Assembly (NCBI RefSeq): GCF_000426185.1
Contig: NZ_AUEW01000014.1
Span: 42,877 to 106,876, forward strand
DNA: 64,000 nt
Reading direction: 5' to 3'
Origin: Cellulomonas sp. URHD0024
GTDB lineage: Bacteria; Actinomycetota; Actinomycetes; Actinomycetales; Cellulomonadaceae
Positions 42,767 through 51,770 of the stretch are shown here, piece after piece; the first letter of the stretch is position 1; every line of letters begins with the position of its first letter. Below the pieces are notes generated by a model. The model ran no database searches. It had not been told where the DNA came from and saw only the letters and a list, made by a program, of their open reading frames with translations. A program made the translations under genes and the position numbers.

Positions 42767-44286
42767 GCGCCGAGGTCGCGACCGCCGAAGGGCATGTTGC
42801 GCCCGCGGTCCCGGACGCCTGGGCGGCGATCGCCCGCCTGCTCGGATCGCGCTTCGTCACGGTGCTGCTGATCACGGTCTTCGCTGCGCAGGCGGCGTGG
42901 GTCGCGGTGACGGCGCGGTCCAGCGTCTACGACGAGGCGGGGCTGCACCTGCCGTCGATCGCCTTGCTCGCCCGCGGCGGCCCCTTCCTCCACCAGGCGC
43001 CCGACGACATCTGGCTCGGCGACCTCGAGCGCTCGGGCAGCTACCTGTACTGGTGGGTGCTGTCACTGGTCGTGCGTGTCGCGGGGCTCGATCCCATCGA
43101 CGACATGGCTGTCCTGCGACTGGTCTCGGTCGCGATCGCCGCCGTCGGTGCGGCCTACGTCTGGCGCCTTGGCAGAGCGCTCGGTCTCGGGCCGGTGGGC
43201 GCGAACGTCGCGCTGCTCGTCGTCACCGCCAACCCGCTTCTGGTGTTCATCAGCGGCACGGTGAACTACGACGTCGGACTCCACACGCTCGCGTGGATGT
43301 TCCTGTACTACACGGTGCGGGTGCTGCGCTCGCGTACGCCGAGGCCCGGCCTGTACATCGCCGCCGTCACGACCTGCGGGGCGGCCTCCTTGACCAAGTA
43401 CACCTTCCTCGCCCTGGCGCCCGTGCTCGTCGTCGCGATCCTCGTGCACGGGGCTCGGACGCGCGGGTGGTGGCGCGAGCTGCGGAGCTATTGGCGCGCG
43501 TCACCGTTCGTCCTCGTCCGCCGCGCCGTCGGCGTCGTCCTGATGGCCGCGGTCATCGCCCTGGTGCTCGAGCGGTACGGGCTGAACCTCGCGCGGTACG
43601 GCACCCTCGTGCCCTCGTGCGACGTCGTCCACACCCCGGCGCTCTGCGACCAGTTCGGTCCCATCCTGCGCAACCGCGTCTACGACGCGGTGCACGAGCC
43701 GGACACCGCACTGACGTGGTCGACCGCGACGGCCTACGTCACCGAGCAGTGGGTACCGCTGATGCTGGAGCGCGCGACCCTGATCGGGGTCGTGCCCCTC
43801 GGCGGCTCGCGTGCGACATGGGTCGGGACCCCGGTGCAGCTCGCGCTCACGCCGTGGCTCGCGGGCGCACTGCTGGTCGCCGCCTTCGCCCGGCTCGTGG
43901 TCCGCCGCCGAGCGGTCGAGCTCGTCCTGGCAGCGGGGTGCCTCACCTACGTCGGGGCACTGTTCGCACTGAACCTCAGCGACTGGCTCCGCCAAGACGT
44001 CGCCGCCGGCGTGGCGACACGCTACGTGCTGGTGCTGCTCCCGGTCGTCGTCGTCCTCGCGACGCTCGCGGCGGCCGACCTCGGCCGCGCGCTGCCGGCG
44101 CGGGTGCGCCCGCCCGCCGCGGTCGTGGCCGGCCTCGGCCTGGCCGTGCTCCTCGTGGCGGCGCGCGCGGGGCTGCTGTCGTTCGTGACCGCGGTCGACG
44201 CGACGTGGCTCCGCGTCGATCCGGGAACGTGGCGATCCCGCGTCACGCTCTTCCTGCACCGGCTGAGCGGGCCGGCGGACCGCTAG
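42763..44286 (+). CDS. GT-C family membrane glycosyltransferase
   Basis: 507 residues with about ten helices. The acidic pair in the first outer loop (SVYDEAGLHLPS), followed by a conserved aromatic/Gly segment (SGSYLYWWVLSLVVRVAGLD), is the mark of polyprenyl-phosphate-sugar-dependent GT-C enzymes (GT39-like). A central basic loop (HGARTRGWWRELRSYWRA) is cytoplasmic. The GTG start overlaps the YfhO-like stop by 4 nt. It probably adds a sugar outside the membrane during glycan assembly; donor and acceptor are unknown. Confidence 0.82.
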   Translation: MSAEVATAEGHVAPAVPDAWAAIARLLGSRFVTVLLITVFAAQAAWVAVTARSSVYDEAGLHLPSIALLARGGPFLHQAPDDIWLGDLERSGSYLYWWVLSLVVRVAGLDPIDDMAVLRLVSVAIAAVGAAYVWRLGRALGLGPVGANVALLVVTANPLLVFISGTVNYDVGLHTLAWMFLYYTVRVLRSRTPRPGLYIAAVTTCGAASLTKYTFLALAPVLVVAILVHGARTRGWWRELRSYWRASPFVLVRRAVGVVLMAAVIALVLERYGLNLARYGTLVPSCDVVHTPALCDQFGPILRNRVYDAVHEPDTALTWSTATAYVTEQWVPLMLERATLIGVVPLGGSRATWVGTPVQLALTPWLAGALLVAAFARLVVRRRAVELVLAAGCLTYVGALFALNLSDWLRQDVAAGVATRYVLVLLPVVVVLATLAAADLGRALPARVRPPAAVVAGLGLAVLLVAARAGLLSFVTAVDATWLRVDPGTWRSRVTLFLHRLSGPADR

Positions 44287-44287
44287 C

Positions 44288-45382
44288 TCACGCCCGGTAC
44301 CCGCCGGACGGGGCGCCGGGAGGGACCAGGAGACGCTCGACCTCCCGGCGCGCGACCCGGGCGCTGCGCCCGATCGCACGTCGCTCGCGCAGCAGGTGCG
44401 GCAGCATCGCGGCCCACGACCGCAGGGCCCGCAGCCGCGTCCGGACGACCCAGCCCGGCTGCCGGCGGCGGAGTGCGATCGAGGCGGTCGTGACGACGAA
44501 CCGGGTGAGGCAGCGCGCGACGAGCCGGCCCGAGCCGCACTTCGTGAGAAGCGCCAGCCGGTTGCGGGCGTCGTGGAACCGGAAGAACTCACTGCCCTCG
44601 CCGGAGGAGGCCGCGTGCACGTGGTCGACGATCGCGCCGGGGCAGTGCTCGACCCGGTATCCGGCGAGGCGCAGCCGCCAGGACAGGTCGGTGTCCTCGT
44701 AGTACATGAAGAACCGCTCGTCGAAGAGGCCGACCTCGTGCAGCGCGGACATGCGCAGGATCGCCGCCGCTCCGCTCACCCCGAAGACCCCGCGTGGCGG
44801 GTGATGGTGCCGCGCGTCGGCCAGCCAGCCGCGATCCATGCCGAAGCCGTCGGTGCGCATCTCGTTGCCGGTCGAGTTGACGAGGTGGTCCGTGCCGTCC
44901 GGGTCCGCGACCCAACGCCCGTCCGGGCCACCCACCGAGCTCGCGTCGTCCTCGGTCGCGGGGCGGAAAGGCTCCGCCAGCAGGACGGTCGCGGCCATCG
45001 CAGCGACGGACGGGTCGGCCGCGTCCATCGCGCGGACCAGTGCGGCGACGGCCTCGGGTCGGGCCGTCGCGTCGTTGTTCAGGAGGATGGCATAGCGGGA
45101 CCGCACGGTGCGCAGGGCGAGGTTGTTGCCGCCTGCGAAGCCGAGGTTCGCGCCCGCCCGGATGAGCGTGACGTCGGGCCTGCGCGACGCCACCAGGTCT
45201 GCCGTGCCGTCCGACGACGCGTTGTCGACGACCACCACCTCCATGCGGAGCCCGTCGAGCTGCTGGCCTGCGAGCGAGTCGAGACAGGTGAGCACCAGGT
45301 CTGCCGCGTCGTAGGTCACGGTGACGACCGTGACGTCCGGTCCCACGGACGCGTCGGGCTGCGGGCCTGCGCCGCTGGTCAT
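44288..45382 (-). CDS. GT2 family glycosyltransferase (rhamnosyltransferase-like)
   Basis: 364 residues, GT-A fold: VTVVTVTYDAADLVLTCLDS, VVVDNASSDGTADLV, GANLGFAGGNNLALR, the metal-binding LLNNDATARPEA, and FDERFFMYYEDTDLSWRLRL (acid/base region). This is the WbbL/RfbF type, often using dTDP-rhamnose, in line with the rml genes around it. It converges on the GT-C gene with a 1-nt gap and is coupled to the upstream GT4 by a 4-nt overlap. Confidence 0.92.
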   Translation of the reverse strand: MTSGAGPQPDASVGPDVTVVTVTYDAADLVLTCLDSLAGQQLDGLRMEVVVVDNASSDGTADLVASRRPDVTLIRAGANLGFAGGNNLALRTVRSRYAILLNNDATARPEAVAALVRAMDAADPSVAAMAATVLLAEPFRPATEDDASSVGGPDGRWVADPDGTDHLVNSTGNEMRTDGFGMDRGWLADARHHHPPRGVFGVSGAAAILRMSALHEVGLFDERFFMYYEDTDLSWRLRLAGYRVEHCPGAIVDHVHAASSGEGSEFFRFHDARNRLALLTKCGSGRLVARCLTRFVVTTASIALRRRQPGWVVRTRLRALRSWAAMLPHLLRERRAIGRSARVARREVERLLVPPGAPSGGYRA

Positions 45383-46470
45383 GCCGCTGCTCGACGGTAC
45401 GCGCCGAGGGTCGCCCGGGCGCAGGCCCCCCAGGTGAACCGGGACGCCCAGGCGCGACGGGAGTCCTGGGAGGCCGCGTCATCGGGTGCGTCGAGCGCCC
45501 GTCCCAGCGCGTCGGCGATCGAGTCGGCGTCCGACGGGTCGGCGAAGGCGGCGTGCGGTCCGGCCACCTCGCGCAGGACGGGCAGGTCGGCGGCGACGAC
45601 CGGCCGGCCCGCCGCGAGCGCCTCGAGGACGGGCAGGCCGAAGCCCTCGTCGAGGGAGGGCAGCGCGAGCGCCCTCGCGCCGGCCACGACCGCGCGCAGA
45701 TCGGAGTCGGTGAGGAAGCCCGTGCGCACGATGCCGTCGCCGGTCAGATCGGTCGCTCGGCCGGCGGGCCCGGCGAGCACGAGGCGTGGCACGTCGGGCC
45801 GCGAAGCGCGCAGGCGTGCGTGCGCCGCGATCAGGCGGCCCAGGTTCTTGCGGGGGTCCAGCGACCCCACGAACACGATGTACTCCTCGTCGAGGCCCAG
45901 TCGTACCCGGGTCGGCACGTCCGGGGGAGTGGCGGCCGCCCAGGCCGGGTCGACGCCGAGCGGGGTGACCGTCAGCCGCTCGTCGGGGAGACCGTAGCGC
46001 TCCTGCACGGCGCGGCCCGTGGCCGCAGTGGGGACGACCACGTGGGCGCCACGGTCCAGCGCCCGTGGCACGAGCGCCGCGTACTGCAGGCTGTCGGGGG
46101 CGACAGTCTCGGGCAGCTCGAGGTACGTGAGGTCGTGCAGCGTCACGACCTCCGCGGCGCGCCGGGTCGGCGGGGAGACGAAGTTGGTCCCGTGGAAGAC
46201 CGTCGTCCCGCCGACGAGCGTCTCGATCCGCGGCTGGTCCCCCCGCAGCCATGCCGCTCGCAGCGCACGCGCGGGGATCCGTGGCCCGACCTGACGAACG
46301 CCGTCCGGCAGGTCGGGTACCCGCCCTCGCCGCGCGCTCCACGTGGTGACGCGGACGTCGAGCGTGTCAGGTCCGTCGAGCTGGGCCAGGGCACCCACGA
46401 GCTCGGCGACGTACCGCCCGATGCCGGTGCGGGTACCGAGCAGCGGTGTCGCGTCCAGTGTCACCCTCAC
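45379..46470 (-). CDS. GT4 family glycosyltransferase
   Basis: 363 residues, GT-B fold: VTLDATPLLGTRTGIGRYVA at the start, VTLHDLTYLELPETV, VVPTAATGRAVQERYGLP, IVFVGSLDPRKNLGRLIAAH, LPSLDEGFGLPVLEALAAGR (the E-X7-E donor motif). GTG 46470 is chosen at the conserved N-terminus. Coupled to the GT2 gene; divergent from the methyltransferase gene. Confidence 0.92.
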   Translation of the reverse strand: MRVTLDATPLLGTRTGIGRYVAELVGALAQLDGPDTLDVRVTTWSARRGRVPDLPDGVRQVGPRIPARALRAAWLRGDQPRIETLVGGTTVFHGTNFVSPPTRRAAEVVTLHDLTYLELPETVAPDSLQYAALVPRALDRGAHVVVPTAATGRAVQERYGLPDERLTVTPLGVDPAWAAATPPDVPTRVRLGLDEEYIVFVGSLDPRKNLGRLIAAHARLRASRPDVPRLVLAGPAGRATDLTGDGIVRTGFLTDSDLRAVVAGARALALPSLDEGFGLPVLEALAAGRPVVAADLPVLREVAGPHAAFADPSDADSIADALGRALDAPDDAASQDSRRAWASRFTWGACARATLGAYRRAAA

Positions 46471-46560
46471 GGCCGGAATGGTCTCACGCTGCCGGAGGGG
46501 AACCACCCGTTCGGGTGTTGTCGGGCACCGTGGGTCGTGGAGTAGCGTTCGCACGCCCCA

Positions 46561-46566
46561 TACCCT
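46561..46566 (+). promoter_or_regulatory. -10 element upstream of the methyltransferase gene
   Basis: TACCCT, 35 nt before the GTG at 46602; here a leader with GAGAGGA as ribosome-binding site follows, unlike the leaderless genes. Confidence 0.4.
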
Positions 46567-46601
46567 TGGGTGGACGCCGAGGTCCGCGAGAGGATTGCGC
46601 C

Positions 46602-47513
46602 GTGCCCACCTATGACGTCGCTGTCGACGAGTCCGCCGACAACAACTCCCACGCGCTCATCGTGCAGTTCGTCGGCCACGACAAGCGCGTCCTGGACGTG
46701 GGATGCGCGACCGGCTACCTCGGTGAGGTGCTGCGTCGGCGGGGCTGCGTCGTGACGGGGATCGAGCGCGACCCGGCCGCCCTGGCCGCAGCGGAGAAGG
46801 TGCTCGACGAGGTGGTCGCCGCCGACCTCGAGACCGTCGTCCTCGCCGACCACTTCGCGCCGGAGTCGTTCGACGTCATCATCTTCGGCGACGTGCTCGA
46901 GCACCTCACCGATCCCGAGCGCCTGCTGCGGGCCGCCACCGCCTTGCTCGCCCCGCGTGGCTACGTCGTCATCTCGGTGCCGAACGTCACGCACGGCTCC
47001 GTCCGCCTTGCCCTGCTGCAGGGTCGGTGGCGGTACACCGATCGCGGGCTTCTCGACACGACGCACGTGCGGTTCTTCACGCGCACCTCCCTGACGACAC
47101 TGGTGCGGTCGTCCGGACTCGTCGAGGTGGACGTCGTCCCGACGACGGCCGACGCTCTCGACGTGGAGGTCGACGTCGACGCGACGGCCCTGCCCGAAGG
47201 CGTGCTGGACTGGGTGCGCGAACAACCGGATGCGGACACGTACCAGTTCGTCGTCCGCGCGGTCCGCGCCGACGCCGACGGCGCCCTCGAACGCGCGCAG
47301 GGCGCTGCCGCCGAGGCGAGCCGGCGCGCCGCGAGCCTCGAGCACGAGGTGGCCGGTCTGGCCGCGAACGTCGGCAGCCTCGAGCGGGCCCTCGAGCACG
47401 AGCGCGCGCGACGAGACGACGCGGAAGCCGAGCTTCGGGCGGTGTACGGGACGCGGTCGATGCGGCTCCTGGCACGACCTCGCGGGTGGTGGGCGGCCGC
47501 GCGCCGCCGCTGA
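46602..47513 (+). CDS. SAM-dependent methyltransferase with C-terminal coiled coil
   Basis: 303 residues. Class I methyltransferase: VLDVGCATGYLGEVLRRRG (SAM loop), VTGIERDPAAL, VIIFGDVLEHLTDPERLLRA, LLAPRGYVVISVPNVTH, LLDTTHVRFFTRTSLTTLV. It resembles sugar or glycan methyltransferases in polysaccharide loci. Residues about 230-285 form a predicted coiled coil (EASRRAASLEHEVAGLAANV and on), ending in a basic tail. This tail is typical of methyltransferase-plus-coil proteins that work in multi-protein glycan assemblies. Confidence 0.88.
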   Translation: MPTYDVAVDESADNNSHALIVQFVGHDKRVLDVGCATGYLGEVLRRRGCVVTGIERDPAALAAAEKVLDEVVAADLETVVLADHFAPESFDVIIFGDVLEHLTDPERLLRAATALLAPRGYVVISVPNVTHGSVRLALLQGRWRYTDRGLLDTTHVRFFTRTSLTTLVRSSGLVEVDVVPTTADALDVEVDVDATALPEGVLDWVREQPDADTYQFVVRAVRADADGALERAQGAAAEASRRAASLEHEVAGLAANVGSLERALEHERARRDDAEAELRAVYGTRSMRLLARPRGWWAAARRR

Positions 47514-47713
47514 CGTCTCGTCGCCGCCGGTCCCACTCGCCGGCCCTGCCACAGCCGGTTGTCCGGACCGTCCCGGACCGTCCCGGTTCGTCCGGCGGCC
47601 GCTCAGGCGACACGCTGGCCGGTCATTGACTCGTCCTGCGCACGGTGGTTCCGTGTCAACCCGACCGGACCGCCGATGGAGCGAACCCGGGTGTCAGTGT
47701 GGACGGGGTCGAC

Positions 47714-49759
47714 ATGTTGGTGGGCAGCAGCCGAGCAGGACGACGACTGGCTCGGGTCGGCGCCATCGTCGCGCTCGTCGTGGGGATCGTCGGCGTCGGT
47801 GTGCCGACCGCGGCCGACGCGTCGTCGTTCGACCCCGGCTACATCATCAGCGACGGCGTCTTCTACGACAGCACGTCGATGACGGCGGCGGACATCCAGC
47901 GGTTCCTGACGTCGCACAACCAGGGCTGTGCGACCGGGTTCACGTGCCTGTACCAGTACCAGACAGCGACGACCACCAAGCCCGCCGATGCGTACTGCGA
48001 CGGCTACACCGGCTCGTCGAGCGAGCCCGCGAACGTCATCCTGCAGAAGGTCGCGCGCTCGTGCGGCGTCAACCCCCGCGTCCTGCTGACGAAGCTCCAG
48101 GTCGAGAGCAGTCTCGTGACCCGCGTGAGCCCGACCTACGACAACGCGTACCGGAAGGCCATGGGCTACGCCTGCCCGGACACCGCCCCCTGCGACCCCT
48201 CGAAGATGGGCTTCTTCAACCAGGTCTACAACGCGGCGCGTCAGTTCGAGTCCTACCGGCTCGGGACGGGGTGGTGGTACGTCAAGGGTGGGACGTACGA
48301 CATGCTCTACAACCCGAACCGGGCGTGCGGCACCGGTCGGATCACGTTGCGCAGCCAGGCGACGGCCGGCCTGTACCTCTACACGCCGTACCAGCCGAAC
48401 GCCGCGCTCCTCTCGGGGCGGCCCGACGGCTGCTCGTCGTACGGCAACTACAACTTCTGGAAGATCTACACCGGGTGGTTCGGGTCGACCAGCTTCTCGA
48501 TGCTGGAGCAGTTCCGCAGCTGGTACGACGTCGCGGCCAACGAGGCCCTGGCCGGCGACCCGATCGCCAACGGCGTCTCGGTGCCCGGCGGCGTCTCTCA
48601 GCGGTTCGCGCACGTGACGGTGTACTCGTCGCCGTGGACCGGCGTGCAGTACACCCGGGGACTGGTGGACGTCTTCTACCCCGCCGCCGGCGGGCCCGGC
48701 GGCCCGCTCGGATTCCCCGCGCGTTCGCCTGAGGTCGCGGTCGCCGACGGGCTCAGCCAGGACTTCGTGAACGGAACCCTGTACATCGGTCCGCGCGGCA
48801 AGTGGGGCCCCGTGCTCGGCTGGATGAACCAGGCCTACGTCGGTGTCGGCGGCGGACCCGCGAGGATGGGGTTCCCGGTCTCCGGCCAGCGCAGTGTCGC
48901 CGGGGGCCTGGTCCAGAGCTTCGAGTCCGGAGCGATCTACGTGTCGGGCGGGTCGGGCGCGTGGCCGGTCATGTCGGCGGTGAACAAGGTCTACGTCGCC
49001 CGAGGCGGCCCCTCTGGGAGTCTCGGCTTCCCGAAGGCGAGGCAGGTCGCAGACTCGGGTGGTCGGCGGCAGGACTTCCAAGGTGGCCGGCTCTACGTCG
49101 GGCCCAAGTCCTCGGGTGTCGTCTCGGGGTGGATGCTCCAGGCGTACACGGGCGTCGGCGGTGGCCCGGGATCGCTCGGCTTCCCGACCGGGGAGCAGAA
49201 GGTCGCGTCGGGCGGGATCTACCAGGCCTTCGAGAAGGGCTACATCTACATCTCCGGTGCGACCGGCGCCGTCGTCGTGCCGTCGTGGGTGAACACGTTC
49301 TACGTCGCGGCCGGTGGCACCGGTGCGTTGGGTTACCCCACGCATCGGGTCGTCTCGGTGGCCGGTGGCCTCCGACAGGACGCGGAGCGGGGCTCGGTGT
49401 TCATCGGTCCGCGGGGTGCATGGGGCTCGGTCTCGGGGTGGATGCTCCAGGCCTACCTCGGTGTCGGCGGCGGGCCTGCACTCCTCGGCTTCCCGACGTC
49501 CTCCCGCGACGACACGGTCGCGGGCGGCCTGACGCGGTCGTTCGAGTACGGCCACCTGTGGATCTCTGGTTCCACGGGCGCCTGGGCGACGCTGGGCAAG
49601 GTCGATGCGGCATTCACCGGCGCCGGTGGCGCGGGCGGGTGGCTCGGCTTCCCGGTCGGACCTCAGCAGAACGTCTCGGGTGGTGGAGTGCAGCAGCGGT
49701 TCCAGCACGGCACGATCGTCGTCCCGGCCTCCGGCTCGGCGCAGGTCACTCGCGGCTGA
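47714..49759 (+). CDS. Secreted LGFP-repeat protein
   Basis: 681 residues. Signal peptide ending near PTAADA (about residue 35). A conserved N-terminal domain of about 230 residues (FDPGYIISDGVFYDSTSMTA, LQVESSLVTRVS, MGYACPDTAPCDPSKMGFFN), Cys-rich, is followed by seven LGFP/MGFP/LGYP-type repeats (about 50 residues each, each with a GG-Q-F-G-xIY strand). LGFP repeats anchor actinobacterial proteins to the wall. The ATG at 47714 is used because the 23 extra codons to GTG 47645 look non-signal-like, though VSVDGVDM is possible. It lies between the methyltransferase and RgpF-like genes. Confidence 0.88.
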   Translation: MLVGSSRAGRRLARVGAIVALVVGIVGVGVPTAADASSFDPGYIISDGVFYDSTSMTAADIQRFLTSHNQGCATGFTCLYQYQTATTTKPADAYCDGYTGSSSEPANVILQKVARSCGVNPRVLLTKLQVESSLVTRVSPTYDNAYRKAMGYACPDTAPCDPSKMGFFNQVYNAARQFESYRLGTGWWYVKGGTYDMLYNPNRACGTGRITLRSQATAGLYLYTPYQPNAALLSGRPDGCSSYGNYNFWKIYTGWFGSTSFSMLEQFRSWYDVAANEALAGDPIANGVSVPGGVSQRFAHVTVYSSPWTGVQYTRGLVDVFYPAAGGPGGPLGFPARSPEVAVADGLSQDFVNGTLYIGPRGKWGPVLGWMNQAYVGVGGGPARMGFPVSGQRSVAGGLVQSFESGAIYVSGGSGAWPVMSAVNKVYVARGGPSGSLGFPKARQVADSGGRRQDFQGGRLYVGPKSSGVVSGWMLQAYTGVGGGPGSLGFPTGEQKVASGGIYQAFEKGYIYISGATGAVVVPSWVNTFYVAAGGTGALGYPTHRVVSVAGGLRQDAERGSVFIGPRGAWGSVSGWMLQAYLGVGGGPALLGFPTSSRDDTVAGGLTRSFEYGHLWISGSTGAWATLGKVDAAFTGAGGAGGWLGFPVGPQQNVSGGGVQQRFQHGTIVVPASGSAQVTRG

Positions 49760-49799
49760 CGCCGAGAACGCAGGTCTCTCGCGGCTGACGACGCGAGAA
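49740..49799. repeat. Tandem duplication over the LGFP gene's stop codon
   Basis: CGCAGGTCACTCGCGGCTGA and the following bases (49740-49768) are repeated at 49769-49799 with small changes. The copy includes the last codons and stop of the gene. The second copy contains a 7-bp stem (49777-49783 with 49792-49798) that could act as a weak terminator. Confidence 0.6.
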
Positions 49800-49844
49800 C
49801 TTCGTCACAAGGCCGGGGTGCGCGACCGCCATGACGTGCCCGGC

Positions 49845-49850
49845 TACAGT
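49845..49850 (+). promoter_or_regulatory. Candidate -10 of the RgpF-like gene
   Basis: TACAGT, 33 nt before the TTG start at 49884, which has GAAGGGG as ribosome-binding site. Confidence 0.35.
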
Positions 49851-49883
49851 GGGTCGGCTTCCCATGCCGACGAAGGGGCTCCG

Positions 49884-51731
49884 TTGCACCGTCTTGCCGT
49901 CTATCTCTTCTTCGACCCCCTCGGCGTCGTCGACGACTACGTCACCCACAAGCTCGGCCGTCTGCGGGAGGACGTCGAGCGGATCGTGGTCATCGCCAAC
50001 GAGCCGCTGTCGGACGTCGGCCGCAAGATGCTCGAGTCCGTCGCGGACGTCGTGTGGACCCGGCCGAACGAGGGCTTCGACGTCGGGGCCTACCGGGACG
50101 CGCTCCTGCGCGTGGGTTGGGACGAGCTGGCGACGTACGACGAGGTCCACCTCCTCAACTACACGTTCTTCGGGCCCATCGGGTCGTTCCGGCCGATGCT
50201 CGACCGCATGGACGCGCAGGACGTCGACTTCTGGGGCCTGACGGAGCATCGAGAGATGCGGCCGAACCCGTTCGCCGACCCGCCCGACCCGGAGCGGCTG
50301 CCGGCGCACATCCAGTCCACCTGGCTCGTGGTCCGGCAGCGCATGGTGACGTCTCCCGAGTTCGTCGACTACTGGGAGTCGATGCCGGCCATCCGCTCCT
50401 ACGACGACTCGGTGCTGCGGCACGAGGCACGGTTCACGGAGCACTTCTCGGAGCGGGGCTTCACCTACGCGGTGGCCTTCCCGGAGTCGAGCTTCCCGTC
50501 GGACAACCCCGCGCTGGAGAACGCCGAGCTGCTGCTCGAGGCGGGGTGCCCGATGGTCAAGCGTCGGGTGTTCTTCATGGACCCGCTGTACATGGAGAGC
50601 CAGTCGATCATCGCCCGGCGGGTGCTGGATCGTCTCGAGACCCTCGACTACCCCATGGCGCTCGTGTGGCAGAACCTCGTCCGCACCACCGCGCCGCGCA
50701 CGCTCCACACCAACATGTCGCTGCTCGAGGTCCTCACCGACGAGGTCGTGCCCGCACCGGAGCCACTCCCTCGGGTGGTCGTCGTCGCGCACATGTTCTA
50801 TCCCGAGATGGCCGACGAGGTGTCCGGGTACCTCGACCACATCCCGGTGCCGTTCGACCTCGTCGTCACGACCGACACGCCCGCGAAGCAGTCGGAGCTC
50901 GAGCGACGGTTCGCCGGGCGAGCGGCGGCTCTGGACGTGCGGGTCGTCACGACGAACGCCGGGCGTGACGTCTCGGCACTGCTGGTCGACTGTGCAGACG
51001 TGCTCGAGGCCGGGCGGTACGACCTCGTCTGCAAGGTGCACTCGAAGCGTTCGCCGCAGGACCCGTACAACGCCGCTACGTCGTTCAAGGACTACCTGTT
51101 CGAGAACCTGCTGTCGTCGCCCGGTTACGTGAGCCAGGTCCTCGCGCTCTTCGCCGCCCAGCCGTCGATGGGAGCGCTGTTCCCCCCGACCGTCAACATC
51201 GGGTACCCGACCCTGGGCCATGCGTGGTTCACGAATCGCCCGCGTGCAGACGAGCTCGCCGAGGACCTCAACATGGTGAACCCGTTCGACGAGTTCACGC
51301 CCATCGCCCCCCTCGGCAGCATGTACTGGGCGCGGCCGGAGGCCCTGCGCCGCCTCGTCGACCACGGCTTCACCGCCCAGGACTTCGAGGGTGAGAAGTA
51401 TGGCGACGGCGGCCTCACGCACGTGCTCGAGCGCATGGTCGCCTACGTCGCGATGGCGGAGGGCTTCCATGTGCGCTCGGCGATGACGACCAGGTGGGCG
51501 GGCATCGGCTACACGTTCCTCGAGTACCGCCTCCAGCTGCTCGCAGCCGGGCTCCCTGCGCGGTCGGACGAGCAGCCGGCGGCGCTCGCGCACCTGCGTG
51601 AGCTCACGAACCCGGTGGTGTGGCTCAAGTGGCGCCTCTCGAACCACCGGCTCGTCGCCGCCACGCTCCGGCCGGCCTACCGGCTCGCCCGGAGGTCGTA
51701 CCGCCTAGCTCGGAGGCGGCCGGCTTCGTGA
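49884..51731 (+). CDS. RgpF-like rhamnan synthesis protein
   Basis: 615 residues, start TTG 49884 (LHRLAVYLFFDPLGVVDDYV) behind GAAGGGG. It matches the rhamnan synthesis F family of streptococcal rhamnose polysaccharide clusters. The N-terminal half shows WTRPNEGFDVGAYRDALLR, LLNYTFFGPIG, DFWGLTEHREM and HIQSTWLVVRQRMV. The C-terminal half shows NAGRDVSALLVD, VCKVHSKRSPQDPYNAAT and GSMYWARPEALRRLV. In streptococci RgpF is a rhamnosyltransferase-like enzyme of polymer elongation. This supports a rhamnose-rich backbone. The C-terminal about 40 residues are basic. Confidence 0.9.
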   Translation: MHRLAVYLFFDPLGVVDDYVTHKLGRLREDVERIVVIANEPLSDVGRKMLESVADVVWTRPNEGFDVGAYRDALLRVGWDELATYDEVHLLNYTFFGPIGSFRPMLDRMDAQDVDFWGLTEHREMRPNPFADPPDPERLPAHIQSTWLVVRQRMVTSPEFVDYWESMPAIRSYDDSVLRHEARFTEHFSERGFTYAVAFPESSFPSDNPALENAELLLEAGCPMVKRRVFFMDPLYMESQSIIARRVLDRLETLDYPMALVWQNLVRTTAPRTLHTNMSLLEVLTDEVVPAPEPLPRVVVVAHMFYPEMADEVSGYLDHIPVPFDLVVTTDTPAKQSELERRFAGRAAALDVRVVTTNAGRDVSALLVDCADVLEAGRYDLVCKVHSKRSPQDPYNAATSFKDYLFENLLSSPGYVSQVLALFAAQPSMGALFPPTVNIGYPTLGHAWFTNRPRADELAEDLNMVNPFDEFTPIAPLGSMYWARPEALRRLVDHGFTAQDFEGEKYGDGGLTHVLERMVAYVAMAEGFHVRSAMTTRWAGIGYTFLEYRLQLLAAGLPARSDEQPAALAHLRELTNPVVWLKWRLSNHRLVAATLRPAYRLARRSYRLARRRPAS

Positions 51732-51770
51732 TCGCGACTCCTTCCCGCGTGACGCCGAGGGCGGTGCCGC

